DNA of 64,000 nt from Anaerolineales bacterium UBA2200 (lineage in GTDB: Bacteria > Chloroflexota > Anaerolineae > UBA2200): contig DCVA01000040.1 in assembly GCA_002327925.1 (NCBI GenBank), positions 1 to 64,000 of the forward strand, given 5' to 3'. Positions 34,009-42,553 of this stretch are shown here, one piece after another. The notes under the pieces are model-generated. The model saw only the letters and a list, made by a program, of their open reading frames with translations, did not search any database and was not told where the DNA came from. Both the position numbers and the translations under genes were made by a program. Within the stretch, counting starts at the first letter, position 1; every line of letters starts with the position of its first letter.

Positions 34009-34962
34009 TCATGACGGGCTCTCTCCCTCGGGGCTCTCCGGTACCGCTCCCAATGCCCTTTCGCTGTGCAAAGTGCTCAGTCGCTCATCCCCTGCCGCCG
34101 CTTCGAGTGCCAGCAGCGCGCTGCGCTCCTTGTCCTTGACCTCCAGCATCACGTCCGCATCAACATCGTGGCTGCCCTGCAGAAAGACCCGCCAGTCGGT
34201 CAGGTCGATGTGCTCCACGTGCTCGCCCCGCCGTCCCCCGGGCTTCTGCGAGGAATAATCCACCATTGGCAGGCCGTCCCTGTCTCTCCACGTGCGTGCA
34301 GCCGTTTGCAGGGCAGTCTCCCAGTGCTCACCCTCGTTCTTGCCTCGATGGTGAAACACGTCAAACAGCACAGGCACTCCCGTGGCCTCATGGATTCGCA
34401 TGCAGTCGGCAAGCGGATAGCTGATGTGGTCGTTCTCGATGACCAGCCGCGCCCGGATCGGCTGTTCCAGCTCTGCATATCGTTCAGAAAAGCGCTTCAT
34501 GCTGGCCGTCCGGTCGCCGTACACTCCCCCGATGTGAATCTGGACCTTGGCGCTGGAATCCAGTCCCATCGTGTCCAGCAACCGGGTGTGATACCGGAGC
34601 TCTGCAATGCTGCTGGCTGCGATCGTGTCGTCGAGTGCGTTCAACAGAGTGAACTGGTCGGGATGCATGGAGATGCGCATCTGATGGCTGAGCACAAAGG
34701 CGCCGAGAGCGACTAGCTGAGGGCGGAAGTGCTCCCACCATGCAAACGAGTTGACCGGGTGTGAGGCGAAGGGAACGACGTCTGAGGAGATACGGAAAAA
34801 CAGGAGCCCGTGCTCGACGTTGTAACGCAGAACCTCTGCCAGACAAGCCAGATTCCCGGCAAGGGTCTCCAGGAGCCGCCGCTCTGAGTAAGAGCGAAGT
34901 CGGAAGGTCCTGTTGCCCTTGCACTCCAGGGTTCGGTTGATACACGGATAACCGATTTTCAA
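34009..34962 (-). CDS. uvsE: UV damage endonuclease UvsE/UVDE
   Basis: 317 aa from a TTG two bases after the upstream stop; the long upstream frame lies inside the Fe-S gene. The protein begins K-I-G-Y-P-C-I-N-R-T as the family does. TIM-barrel metal-ligand positions are visible: I-S-S-D-V-V-P, S-M-H-P-D-Q-F (His/Asp), V-Q-I-H-I-G-G-V-Y-G-D, V-I-E-N-D-H (Glu/His), D-V-F-H-H, Y-S-S-Q-K and M-L-E-V-K-D-K-E. It nicks DNA 5' of UV photoproducts, an alternative to nucleotide excision repair. Confidence 0.93.
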   Translation of the reverse strand: MKIGYPCINRTLECKGNRTFRLRSYSERRLLETLAGNLACLAEVLRYNVEHGLLFFRISSDVVPFASHPVNSFAWWEHFRPQLVALGAFVLSHQMRISMHPDQFTLLNALDDTIAASSIAELRYHTRLLDTMGLDSSAKVQIHIGGVYGDRTASMKRFSERYAELEQPIRARLVIENDHISYPLADCMRIHEATGVPVLFDVFHHRGKNEGEHWETALQTAARTWRDRDGLPMVDYSSQKPGGRRGEHVEHIDLTDWRVFLQGSHDVDADVMLEVKDKERSALLALEAAAGDERLSTLHSERALGAVPESPEGESPS

Positions 34963-34964
34963 CC

Positions 34965-36053
34965 CTACAGCAGCTCTTCCAGGGGCACACCCCGGGCATC
35001 GGCACGTGCCTGCTGCCAGGTCTTGCGGTTCACGGGCGGTTCCCCCTCCGCCACGCCAGCGCGCCGGTCGAGGTGCAATGCATCGCTCGGACACGCGCTT
35101 ACGCACAGACCACAGCCCATGCAGCGCGTCTCGTCGACGACGCAAACGCCATCCGGTACCGACAGGGCCCCAAAGTGGCACCGCTCGAGGCAAGCCTCGC
35201 ACCCCACGCAAGAGTCGTTATCCACGTGAGCGAGGTAGTTGGAGTGAGCCAGGGCGTGCGCCTGGCCAAACTCAACCACCCCACGGAGGATGCCGCAGCA
35301 GCAAGGGCAGCAGTTGCAGATGTAGTGGATGTCCTGCTGGTAGTTGTATACCGTGTGCACAAGGCCCGCCTCTTCTGCCTCGCGCAGGATCCTCAAGGCC
35401 TCCTCTTTGGACACAGGCCTGATGAACGGGACGTTCGCGAACACGCCCGCGACGGGGGCGAAATTGACGCAGTTGAATTTGGGGTACTCGCAACGCTCGC
35501 CGATCAGTTCCCTCTGCTTGCGGCAGATGCACTCGCGCACCCCCCAGTCCTTGGCATTCTCCACGAGGTCGCTGACCCGCTCGTAGGGCGCCAGCTCTAT
35601 GTCAGCGGGGACCGCCTCCTGAACCGGAATGACGCGTACCATCGACGGCCCCGGTCCGAGCATCCCGACCCCGCCCGTTTCCTGCACGAGCTGCTCGAAG
35701 AGCTCCGCCATCTCCTTGTCATAGTAGGGCAGCGAGTCTTCGTAAGACCCCACTACAAAGGGCTGCAGGCCGAAGGCCAGGCCCTTCTCCCCCCGGCCCA
35801 CGCTCACCAGCCCCCGGCGCGCCATGTCCTTCAGCGTTTGCAGCGCGGCATCGTCAGACACTCCGGCTCTGGCGGCAATGACCCCCACGTCCTCGCGGGT
35901 CATTCGCATGATCGCACCGAGCTCTGCCTGCTCTGGCGTGAACATCTTGGCCAGGAACTTGAGTTCTGTGCCCTTGGGGCTGCGGGGCAGGCCGTTGGGC
36001 GTCCTGCTGAGGCGGTCGGCTAGTCTCTCATAGGCGGACGGTCTGTCGCTCAC
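34965..36053 (-). CDS. 4Fe-4S dicluster protein with winged-helix N terminus
   Basis: 362 aa from a GTG with AGGAGGG upstream. Residues about 40-110 look like a winged-helix domain (MRMTREDVGVIAARAGVSDDAALQTLKDM), suggesting DNA binding or an ancestral regulator fold. The middle carries clustered Cys: E-C-I-C-R-K-Q-R-E-L, then Y-I-C-N-C-C-P-C-C-C-G. The end has two 4Fe-4S ferredoxin motifs, C-V-G-C-E-A-C-L-E-R-C and C-M-G-C-G-L-C-V-S-A-C. It could be an electron carrier or redox sensor; no specific reaction is assigned. Directly coupled to uvsE. Confidence 0.8.
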   Translation of the reverse strand: MSDRPSAYERLADRLSRTPNGLPRSPKGTELKFLAKMFTPEQAELGAIMRMTREDVGVIAARAGVSDDAALQTLKDMARRGLVSVGRGEKGLAFGLQPFVVGSYEDSLPYYDKEMAELFEQLVQETGGVGMLGPGPSMVRVIPVQEAVPADIELAPYERVSDLVENAKDWGVRECICRKQRELIGERCEYPKFNCVNFAPVAGVFANVPFIRPVSKEEALRILREAEEAGLVHTVYNYQQDIHYICNCCPCCCGILRGVVEFGQAHALAHSNYLAHVDNDSCVGCEACLERCHFGALSVPDGVCVVDETRCMGCGLCVSACPSDALHLDRRAGVAEGEPPVNRKTWQQARADARGVPLEELL

Positions 36054-36100
36054 GATTGCCCTCCTGACGTCTGTGTTCGCCAATCCAGCGATACTCGGCG

Positions 36101-36130
36101 ATTTTATCACACAGATGACTCAGGTCACAA
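36101..36130 (-). promoter_or_regulatory. Promoter of the Fe-S protein/uvsE operon
   Basis: Minus strand: -35 TTGTGA, 18-nt spacer, -10 TAAAAT, about 50 nt before the GTG start. Confidence 0.55.
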
Positions 36131-36171
36131 GTTGGCCACGGAACTTGCTGCGACCTCAGGCAGGGGCACAT

Positions 36172-36200
36172 TTGCCCGAACCTTGCTTCTGTGCTACATT
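36172..36200 (+). promoter_or_regulatory. Promoter of the ABC exporter pair
   Basis: Plus strand: -35 TTGCCC, 17-nt spacer, -10 TACATT, about 75 nt before the first exporter gene. Confidence 0.55.
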
Positions 36201-36273
36201 AAAGTGTTGCGCCACCGCGATTGAACCGCAGCGCACGCGGGCGCGTATATGGCAGGTGCCTGGAAGCGACTGC

Positions 36274-38112
36274 ATGTCAACGACCGACCGGACCCTATCC
36301 TCAGCAGAATATGACCTCAGCCGTGCCGTTCACCCCAATCGCCTGATCGGCCTGTGGCGCCTCTCGGCCGGGTTCCGCTGGCCCTACCTTGCGGCCACCC
36401 TGAGTCTGGCTCTCTCTGCCACCGGCCGGGCGGCAGCCAGCCTGTCTCTGCGCTACCTCGTCGATACGGTTCTGGCCGAGTCACGCTTCGGAGTCGAGCT
36501 TGCCCGCGTCGTGCTGGCCTTCTTTGGTGCTGCCCTGCTGGAGGCCGCTTTCAGCTACTTCAGCGGCATCTGGGCGGCACACACAGGCGAGGGTGTGGCC
36601 CGCCGTCTGCGCAACTACCTGTACGATCACATCCAGCGCCTCTCATTCGCTTACCACGATCACGCCCAGACAGGCGACCTGATCGAGCGCTGCAGTTCGG
36701 ACGTGGACAGTGTGCGCCGCCTGTATGCCGATCAGGCCATCGGCATCGGTCGCATTGTCTCTCTCTTTATCATCAATATGGCCGCCCTGCTGCGCTTGAA
36801 CGTCCCGCTTGCCTGGCTGGCCAGCGCGGTTCTGGCCCCGCTTTTTGCCGTCTCCGTGTTCTTTTTTCGTCGCGTGTCCTCAGCCTACCAGGCCTATCAG
36901 GCCCAGGAAGCACGCCTTTCCACAGTGCTTCAGGAGAACCTGACCGGTGTGCGGGTGGTGCGCGCCTTTGCCCGCCAGGACTATGAGCGCGAGAAATTCG
37001 ACCGCGAGAACTGGGCCAAGTTCCAGCGCGGCAGGCGCCTGTGGACGATGCACGCCCTCTACTGGCCGCTGTCAGACGCCCTCTGTGGTCTGCAGATGCT
37101 GCTCTGCGTGTGGATCGGAGCGTTGCGGGTGGTCGATGGCACGATCACGCCCGGCGCCTATGTGGCCTATTCGGCACTCGTCATCGGCCTGGTCTGGCCG
37201 ATGCGCAACCTCGGCCGACTGATAGTCAACATGTCTACAGGGCTGGTATCCTACGACCGCGTGCGCGAGATTATGCAGCAGCCGCGCGAGCCCTTGCTGG
37301 AGGGCGACGTTGCCCCATCCGGGCCGCTGCGGGGCGCCCTGGTCTTTGATGACGTTTCCTTCCACTATCAGTCTGGTCACGAGGCCATCTCCAACGTGAG
37401 CTTTGAGTGCGCCCCGAGCCAGACTATCGCCTTGCTCGGTTCGACCGGTTCCGGCAAAACGACGCTGGCGAATCTCCTGCCTCGCTTCCATGATTACGAT
37501 TCGGGCCACGTGCTGTTGGATGGGGTCGAGCTCAAGCGCTACCCGCGACGCTATTTGCGCCAGCAAATCGGCATCGTCGAACAGGAGCCGTTCCTCTTCT
37601 CGCGTACCATTCGCGAGAACATTACCTACGGCGCCGGTCGCCCCGTCACGATGGAGGAAGTTGAGGCAGCGGCACGTACCGCCGCGATCGACCACGAGAT
37701 CCGGTGCTTCCCGAACGGCTACGAGACTATGCTCGGGGAGCGAGGGATTACCCTCTCCGGAGGTCAGAAGCAGCGCGTCGCGGTTGCCCGCACCCTGCTC
37801 AAGAACCCGCGTATCCTGATCCTGGACGACTCCACTTCGTCCGTCGATGCCGAAACGGAAGCGCTTATTCGCTCCGCCCTGGATCGTCTGCTGGTGGGCC
37901 GAACAACGTTCATCATCGCCCACCGCGTGCAGAGTCTGATGAACGCCGACCTCATTCTGGTCTTTGACCGTGGCCGCGTTGTCCAGAGAGGCACTCATGC
38001 GGAGTTGATGACCCAGCCGGGCCCCTATCGCCAGATCTACGATCTGCAGGTACGAATTGAGTCAGAGCTCGAGCAAGAGTTGCGCTTCGTGCGAGGCTCC
38101 ACCAGTGATTGA
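36274..38112 (+). CDS. ABC exporter half-transporter, degenerate-site subunit
   Basis: 612 aa from the ATG after GGAAGCGA. Six-helix exporter membrane domain (about 35-325), then a nucleotide-binding domain: Walker A G-S-T-G-S-G-K-T-T, signature L-S-G-G-Q-K-Q-R, Walker B L-I-L-D-D-S-T-S-S-V-D. The catalytic Glu after Walker B is replaced by Asp (D-D instead of D-E). With the next gene it forms a heterodimer with one consensus and one degenerate ATP site, as in TM287/288-type and other heterodimeric exporters. Substrate, likely a drug, lipid or peptide, is unknown. Overlaps its partner by 8 nt. Confidence 0.92.
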   Translation: MSTTDRTLSSAEYDLSRAVHPNRLIGLWRLSAGFRWPYLAATLSLALSATGRAAASLSLRYLVDTVLAESRFGVELARVVLAFFGAALLEAAFSYFSGIWAAHTGEGVARRLRNYLYDHIQRLSFAYHDHAQTGDLIERCSSDVDSVRRLYADQAIGIGRIVSLFIINMAALLRLNVPLAWLASAVLAPLFAVSVFFFRRVSSAYQAYQAQEARLSTVLQENLTGVRVVRAFARQDYEREKFDRENWAKFQRGRRLWTMHALYWPLSDALCGLQMLLCVWIGALRVVDGTITPGAYVAYSALVIGLVWPMRNLGRLIVNMSTGLVSYDRVREIMQQPREPLLEGDVAPSGPLRGALVFDDVSFHYQSGHEAISNVSFECAPSQTIALLGSTGSGKTTLANLLPRFHDYDSGHVLLDGVELKRYPRRYLRQQIGIVEQEPFLFSRTIRENITYGAGRPVTMEEVEAAARTAAIDHEIRCFPNGYETMLGERGITLSGGQKQRVAVARTLLKNPRILILDDSTSSVDAETEALIRSALDRLLVGRTTFIIAHRVQSLMNADLILVFDRGRVVQRGTHAELMTQPGPYRQIYDLQVRIESELEQELRFVRGSTSD

Positions 38113-39940
38113 CACAGAACTCGACGAAGAACTCAAGAGGAGCTCTGCCAGCGGCCGGACACTGCTGCGCATCTTTGCCCAGGCCATCCCGCACAGTCGG
38201 ACTGTGACTGGCATGGTGGTGGCGGTGGCGGTCGTGTCCATTTTGGACTCGTACTACTCGATGATTCGCCGCGAGATCCTCGACCAGTACATCGCGGCAG
38301 GAAACCATGCTGTACTGGCGCCGGCCATGTGGCGCTACGGAGCAACCATCCTCGTGCAGGCCGTGGGCGTGCTGGCCTTCATCTACCTGGTAGGGGTTCT
38401 GGGCGAGCGGATCCAGTACGACCTGCGCCGCAGGATGTTCGACCATCTGCAGGAGTTGTCGTTCTCGTACTATGACCGCACGGCAGTGGGCTGGCTGATG
38501 GCCCGAGTCACATCGGACACGGAACGCATCTCGCAGCTGGTCACGTGGGGTCTGTTGGACGTCGCCTGGGGCGTGGTCAACATCGCCACCTCGCTTACCT
38601 TCATGGCCATCATAAACTGGAGGCTCGCCCTGGTCGTGGTGGCGGTTCTGCCACTGCTGTTCTTGGTGGCCATCCGATTTAGCGAGCTGATCCTGGCCGA
38701 GTTCCGCCGTGTGCGGCGCTTCAATTCGATGATCACCGCGTCCTACAACGAAAACATCACCGGAGTGCGCGTGGTCAAGGCACTCTGCCGCGAGGACGCC
38801 AATCTGCTCGAGTTCGCACATCTGACTGGCCAGATGCACGATTCCAGCTACCAGGCAGCACGGCTCTCTGCGCTCTTCCTGCCAGCCGTGCAGGTGATCA
38901 GTGCGCTGGCTGCAGCAGCAGTTATTGCCCTCAGCGGCTGGCAGACGCGCGTGGCCGGCCTGACCATTGGTGATATGCAGGCATTCATGCACCTGATCGG
39001 GTCGATGCTCTGGCCTGTGCAGGACCTGGCCCGCGTCTACGCGGAGATGCAGCATGCAGTCGCCTCCGCCGAGCGTGTGTTCAGCCTCATCGACTCGCCC
39101 CCCGAAGTACACGATCTGGACGGGGCTTCCGACCCCGGCACCATCCGCGGAGATGTGGACTTTGAGCAGGTGGGTTTCTATTACGACGCCAACAAACCGG
39201 TGCTTTCCGACTTTACGCTGCACGTCCGGGCCGGCGAAACGATCGCTCTTGTGGGCCCGACCGGAGGCGGCAAGTCGACGATCGTTAATCTGCTGTGCCG
39301 CTTCTATGAACCCCGCCGCGGTACCATCCGATTCAATGGCCGCGACTACACAGAGCTCTCCCTGCACGCGATACAATCGCGCCTGGGGGTGGTACTGCAG
39401 ACGCCGCACCTGTTTTCTGGGACCCTGCGCGAGAACATCCGCTATGGACGCCTCTCAGCGACCGACGAAGAGGTCGAGTCTGCGGCGACCACGGTCGGCG
39501 CAGACGAGTTCATTCGCAAGATGGACAAGGGCTATGACTCACCGGTCGGCGAGGGTGGGCAGCTCCTTTCCGTGGGCCAGAAGCAGTTGATCAGCCTCGC
39601 CCGCGCGATTCTTGCTCAGCCCGAGCTGCTGATTATGGATGAGGCAACCTCATCTGTGGACACACTGACCGAAGCCCTGATCCAGAAGGGAATGGAGACG
39701 TTGTTGCGCGGCCGCACCAGCTTTGTGGTCGCGCACCGACTGTCGACAATCAAGCGCGCTGACCGAATCCTGTTCATCGATGGTGGTCGAATCGTTGAAG
39801 AGGGCAACCACGCTGAGCTGCTTCGGCAGCGAGGGCGCTACTACCATCTGTATACTCAACAGTTCCGCCGCGAGCTAGAACGAGAGCGGGACGAGCTGGG
39901 AACAGGTGCCCTGGCCTCCGAGGCGCCACTGCAGGACTAG
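38105..39940 (+). CDS. ABC exporter half-transporter, catalytic subunit
   Basis: 611 aa from a GTG overlapping the previous stop, with GAGG upstream. Membrane domain about 25-320, then Walker A G-P-T-G-G-G-K-S-T and Walker B L-I-M-D-E-A-T-S-S-V-D with the catalytic Glu. The signature is L-S-V-G-Q-K-Q rather than L-S-G-G-Q. This signature pairs with the Asp-Walker-B site of the partner, so both departures fall in the same composite site. That confirms the two genes as one asymmetric exporter. Converges on the DUF11 gene. Confidence 0.92.
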   Translation: MIDTELDEELKRSSASGRTLLRIFAQAIPHSRTVTGMVVAVAVVSILDSYYSMIRREILDQYIAAGNHAVLAPAMWRYGATILVQAVGVLAFIYLVGVLGERIQYDLRRRMFDHLQELSFSYYDRTAVGWLMARVTSDTERISQLVTWGLLDVAWGVVNIATSLTFMAIINWRLALVVVAVLPLLFLVAIRFSELILAEFRRVRRFNSMITASYNENITGVRVVKALCREDANLLEFAHLTGQMHDSSYQAARLSALFLPAVQVISALAAAAVIALSGWQTRVAGLTIGDMQAFMHLIGSMLWPVQDLARVYAEMQHAVASAERVFSLIDSPPEVHDLDGASDPGTIRGDVDFEQVGFYYDANKPVLSDFTLHVRAGETIALVGPTGGGKSTIVNLLCRFYEPRRGTIRFNGRDYTELSLHAIQSRLGVVLQTPHLFSGTLRENIRYGRLSATDEEVESAATTVGADEFIRKMDKGYDSPVGEGGQLLSVGQKQLISLARAILAQPELLIMDEATSSVDTLTEALIQKGMETLLRGRTSFVVAHRLSTIKRADRILFIDGGRIVEEGNHAELLRQRGRYYHLYTQQFRRELERERDELGTGALASEAPLQD

Positions 39941-39999
39941 GAGTTCTTGGCCCCGCCGTCGGGGGTCCGAAACGGTGCAAAGCACCCAAGCGACTTGCG

Positions 40000-40563
40000 C
40001 TATCTATGGGCAATGGGCAGGAACAGCCTTTGCCCCGACTCTGCGGGCGCGGCCAGGGTCGTTGTCGGCGTAGCGAGGGGAGGCTGCGTAGCAGTGGGCG
40101 CGGCGGTGACCATGATCCCGACCGACGCAAAGACTTCATGGCCAAAGGCATCCAGCACACGCACCCGGTTGATAATCGTACCGGTCTCCTCGCCCGTAAC
40201 GAGCACGCCAAAGCTGATGGCCACGGATCCCCCGCGCGGTACCGCCCCCTCCCATTCAACAGTTCTGCTGTCCGCATCATATGTGCCGTCCGACCCCAGC
40301 GAGCCGTAGATGAACTCGACTCCCGGTGGCAGAGTGTCTGTCAAAGATGCCCGGGCACCGGGATCCTGGTCGCCCAGCATGTCGTTCATAATCACGAGAG
40401 TGTAGCGGCGAGTCTCTCCCGGCACAGCTGAGTCAACATCGACGAACTTGGCCGCCATCAATGAAGGCTGCCGAGTCAGGCCACGAACAGGGTTGAGTGT
40501 GCACAGCAGGCTCAGCAAACCGGCAAGGATTACAGTGATCCGCATCCGTGTGTTCGGCTTCAA
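40000..40563 (-). CDS. Secreted DUF11-type (conserved-repeat) protein
   Basis: 187 aa from a TTG preceded by GGAGGGG at 7 nt. Signal peptide: N-T-R-M-R-I-T then a hydrophobic core and an A/G-type cleavage site near residue 28. One beta-sandwich DUF11 repeat follows: Y-T-L-V-I-M-N-D, L-T-D-T-L-P-P-G-V-E-F-I-Y-G, then G-T-I-I-N-R-V-R-V. A Thr/Pro linker leads to the C-terminal L-F-L-P-I-A-H-R. DUF11 modules occur in surface proteins; the short L-P-x-x-x-R tail recurs in Chloroflexota secreted proteins. Confidence 0.75.
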   Translation of the reverse strand: MKPNTRMRITVILAGLLSLLCTLNPVRGLTRQPSLMAAKFVDVDSAVPGETRRYTLVIMNDMLGDQDPGARASLTDTLPPGVEFIYGSLGSDGTYDADSRTVEWEGAVPRGGSVAISFGVLVTGEETGTIINRVRVLDAFGHEVFASVGIMVTAAPTATQPPLATPTTTLAAPAESGQRLFLPIAHR

Positions 40564-40668
40564 CGCACTTCCCCTCCGTCGAGCTGCATACACTTCCTTC
40601 CGTTTTTCGTAGCCGGGTGAGGTGTATCTCCGCGTTCGACGAATCCGTCAGCCGCGGCGAACTGCCCC

Positions 40669-40674
40669 ATTGTA
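40669..40674 (-). promoter_or_regulatory. Extended -10 element for the DUF11 gene
   Basis: Minus strand TGCTACAAT, an extended -10 without a good -35. It lies back-to-back with the promoter at 40684-40712. Confidence 0.4.
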
Positions 40675-40683
40675 GCACACGGA

Positions 40684-40712
40684 TTGACAACTCTGCCAGC
40701 CTGCCGCATACT
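40684..40712 (+). promoter_or_regulatory. Promoter of the MinD-like ferredoxin gene
   Basis: Plus strand: consensus -35 TTGACA, 17-nt spacer, -10 CATACT, 39 nt before the ATG. Confidence 0.65.
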
Positions 40713-40751
40713 GGAGGCCGGCCTTGACGAGACCGCCACAGGAGAGGAGCC

Positions 40752-41612
40752 ATGGGTATCGCACATCTGGTCGTCCTGAGCGACGACGACAACGGAAGCG
40801 GCGCCATGATCGCCGCTGCGCTGGCCTCTGTCTCGCGCCACGACGGCTCTGTGGTGCTGGTCGATGCCGACGTGGAGCACGGTGGACTGGCTCAATTGCT
40901 GCGGGCGAGCACGGAGGAGACTCACGACTTTGTGGGTGCCCGGGTTGCCACCATCCTGCCGGACAAGTGCACCGCGTGCGGCACGTGCCTTCAGGCCTGT
41001 CGCTTCGGCGCAATCAAGTCGGGGTCGCCGCAGTTCCGTATTGAGCGCTCCCTGTGTCAGGCCTGCCACTCGTGCTACTACCAGTGCCCGGAGCATGCTA
41101 TCACCATGCTGGAGCTGGAGTCTGGCCGCTGGTTTCTGTCTGCGTCTGCTTACGGAGCGTTGTTCCATGCCCGGCTCGATTCCGGGCAGACGAACTCGGG
41201 CAAGCTCGTTACTTTCGTCAAGCTGCAGGCGCGACTCGCTGCGCTGGCAAGGCAGCCCGCAACGCTGCTTGTTGCGGCGCCGGCTGGCAACGGCGGCCCG
41301 GTGCGACTCGCCTGCAACGGGGCGGACATGGCCGTTCTGGTGATTGACCCCAGAGGTGGCGTTGACTCGCTCGATTCACTTCTGGGGATAACCAACGAAC
41401 TCAGGATACCGCCTGTGGTCATGATAGACGCTGGCGGGGTCGACGAGTCCCTGATTGCACCCATCCGAACCAGGTGCCGGTCGGTCGGGGTCGATGTTTT
41501 TGCCTGCGGGCCGGTCAAAGCGCCGCAGTACCCGCCTCGGGACGCCGTTCCCCACCTGGCTGACTCTCTGGTGGAGGTCTGGCGTCGCATTCGGCTTCGC
41601 TTGAGAGGCTGA
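40752..41612 (+). CDS. MinD-superfamily ferredoxin protein lacking the P-loop
   Basis: 286 aa, start set by GAGAGGAGCC. The order is that of the MinD-like ATPases carrying an inserted ferredoxin: N-terminal strand-loop-helix, two 4Fe-4S motifs (C-T-A-C-G-T-C-L-Q-A-C and C-Q-A-C-H-S-C-Y-Y-Q-C, about residues 76-117), then the second half of the nucleotide fold. The Walker A loop, normally G-K-G-G-T-G-K-T, reads D-D-D-N-G-S-G-A, without either Lys. The following acidic switch region (normally D-x-x-P-G-T) reads A-A-P-A-G-N. ATP hydrolysis is therefore unlikely. An electron-transfer or scaffold role is inferred. Confidence 0.8.
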   Translation: MGIAHLVVLSDDDNGSGAMIAAALASVSRHDGSVVLVDADVEHGGLAQLLRASTEETHDFVGARVATILPDKCTACGTCLQACRFGAIKSGSPQFRIERSLCQACHSCYYQCPEHAITMLELESGRWFLSASAYGALFHARLDSGQTNSGKLVTFVKLQARLAALARQPATLLVAAPAGNGGPVRLACNGADMAVLVIDPRGGVDSLDSLLGITNELRIPPVVMIDAGGVDESLIAPIRTRCRSVGVDVFACGPVKAPQYPPRDAVPHLADSLVEVWRRIRLRLRG

Positions 41613-41750
41613 TCCACTTCGCGGTCCCGTGCCCTCCTCCTTCGCCTGTTGGACAGGCGGTGTCGGGACGCCGAGCATCACAGCGCGGCTCGCCACAGCT
41701 CTGCCAACAAGCTCTTCGCGTCGCCGGGACCACAGCGCACTCAGGCATTG

Positions 41751-41778
41751 TTGCGGAGGCCCATAGCTGCCTTATAAT
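41751..41778 (+). promoter_or_regulatory. Promoter giving a leaderless methyltransferase mRNA
   Basis: Plus strand: -35 TTGCGG, 16-nt spacer, perfect -10 TATAAT ending 6 nt before the ATG at 41785, so the expected start of transcription is the start codon itself. Confidence 0.75.
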
Positions 41779-41784
41779 CGTCGC

Positions 41785-42534
41785 ATGTACGAACGCTATG
41801 CGGAAGTCTATGATGAGTCCGGACAGATCGGTTTTAGCCTGCGGATGCTGGAATACCTCGATCGGGTACTCGAGCGTTTTCCGGCCCCCGGTCTTTCGAT
41901 GCTCGACCTGGCCTGTGGTACAGGCACGGTCGCCCTGGCCTTTGCCCAGCGCGGTTGGGAAGTATACGGTGTCGATGCCTCAGAGTCGATGCTGCAACGG
42001 GCCAGGGCCAAAGCCGCTCAGATGGGTCAGTTCTTGTCGCTCAGCCGCCAGGACATGCGTGACCTGGTGCTTCCCAGGCCCGTTGCGCTGGTTACCTGCC
42101 TGTATGACAGCCTGAACTACATGCTGAGCCGTCCCGACGTGACCCGGGTGCTTCAGCGCGTCTCCCGGGCACTGCTGCCGGACGGACTGCTGGTGTTTGA
42201 CCTCAACACGCGCTACGCACTGGAGCAGCTCTGGGGTAACAACTGCTTCTTCAGCGAGGGCAAGAATCTGGCGACGGTGATGGATAGCAGCTGGGACCAC
42301 GCCCGCGAGCTTTCGACGGTGCATGCGGTCGGGTTTGTGCGCCAACAGGATGGCCTTTACGAGCGCTTTGACGAGGAGCACGTGGAAGCAGCGTTCGGGG
42401 ACCGCGAAGTGCGTGCTGCCCTGTCGGACGCAGGACTGGTAGTGGAGGCCGCCTTCGAGTGCTTCAGCTTTGACCCGCCCCTCAGTGACTCCTCGCGCCT
42501 CCTGTGGGTGGCGCGCAAAGCAGGCAACCCTTGA
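41785..42534 (+). CDS. SAM-dependent class I methyltransferase
   Basis: 249 aa. SAM-binding motif I is M-L-D-L-A-C-G-T-G-T-V-A-L, motif II V-Y-G-V-D-A-S-E-S-M, followed by R-Q-D-M-R-D-L and ALLPDGLLVFDLNT. It begins Y-E-R-Y-A-E-V-Y-D, as small-molecule methyltransferases of this group do. The substrate is unknown. No ribosome site precedes the ATG, and the promoter predicts a leaderless message. The next gene starts 19 nt later and may be cotranscribed. Confidence 0.88.
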   Translation: MYERYAEVYDESGQIGFSLRMLEYLDRVLERFPAPGLSMLDLACGTGTVALAFAQRGWEVYGVDASESMLQRARAKAAQMGQFLSLSRQDMRDLVLPRPVALVTCLYDSLNYMLSRPDVTRVLQRVSRALLPDGLLVFDLNTRYALEQLWGNNCFFSEGKNLATVMDSSWDHARELSTVHAVGFVRQQDGLYERFDEEHVEAAFGDREVRAALSDAGLVVEAAFECFSFDPPLSDSSRLLWVARKAGNP

Positions 42535-42553
42535 TTCGCCGACCGGAGTGATT

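Noticed and set aside
37952..39409. 485-codon minus-strand open frame
   Set aside because: Antisense to the two ABC exporter genes; composition is His/Gln-rich as expected for a reversed frame and no motif is recognisable.
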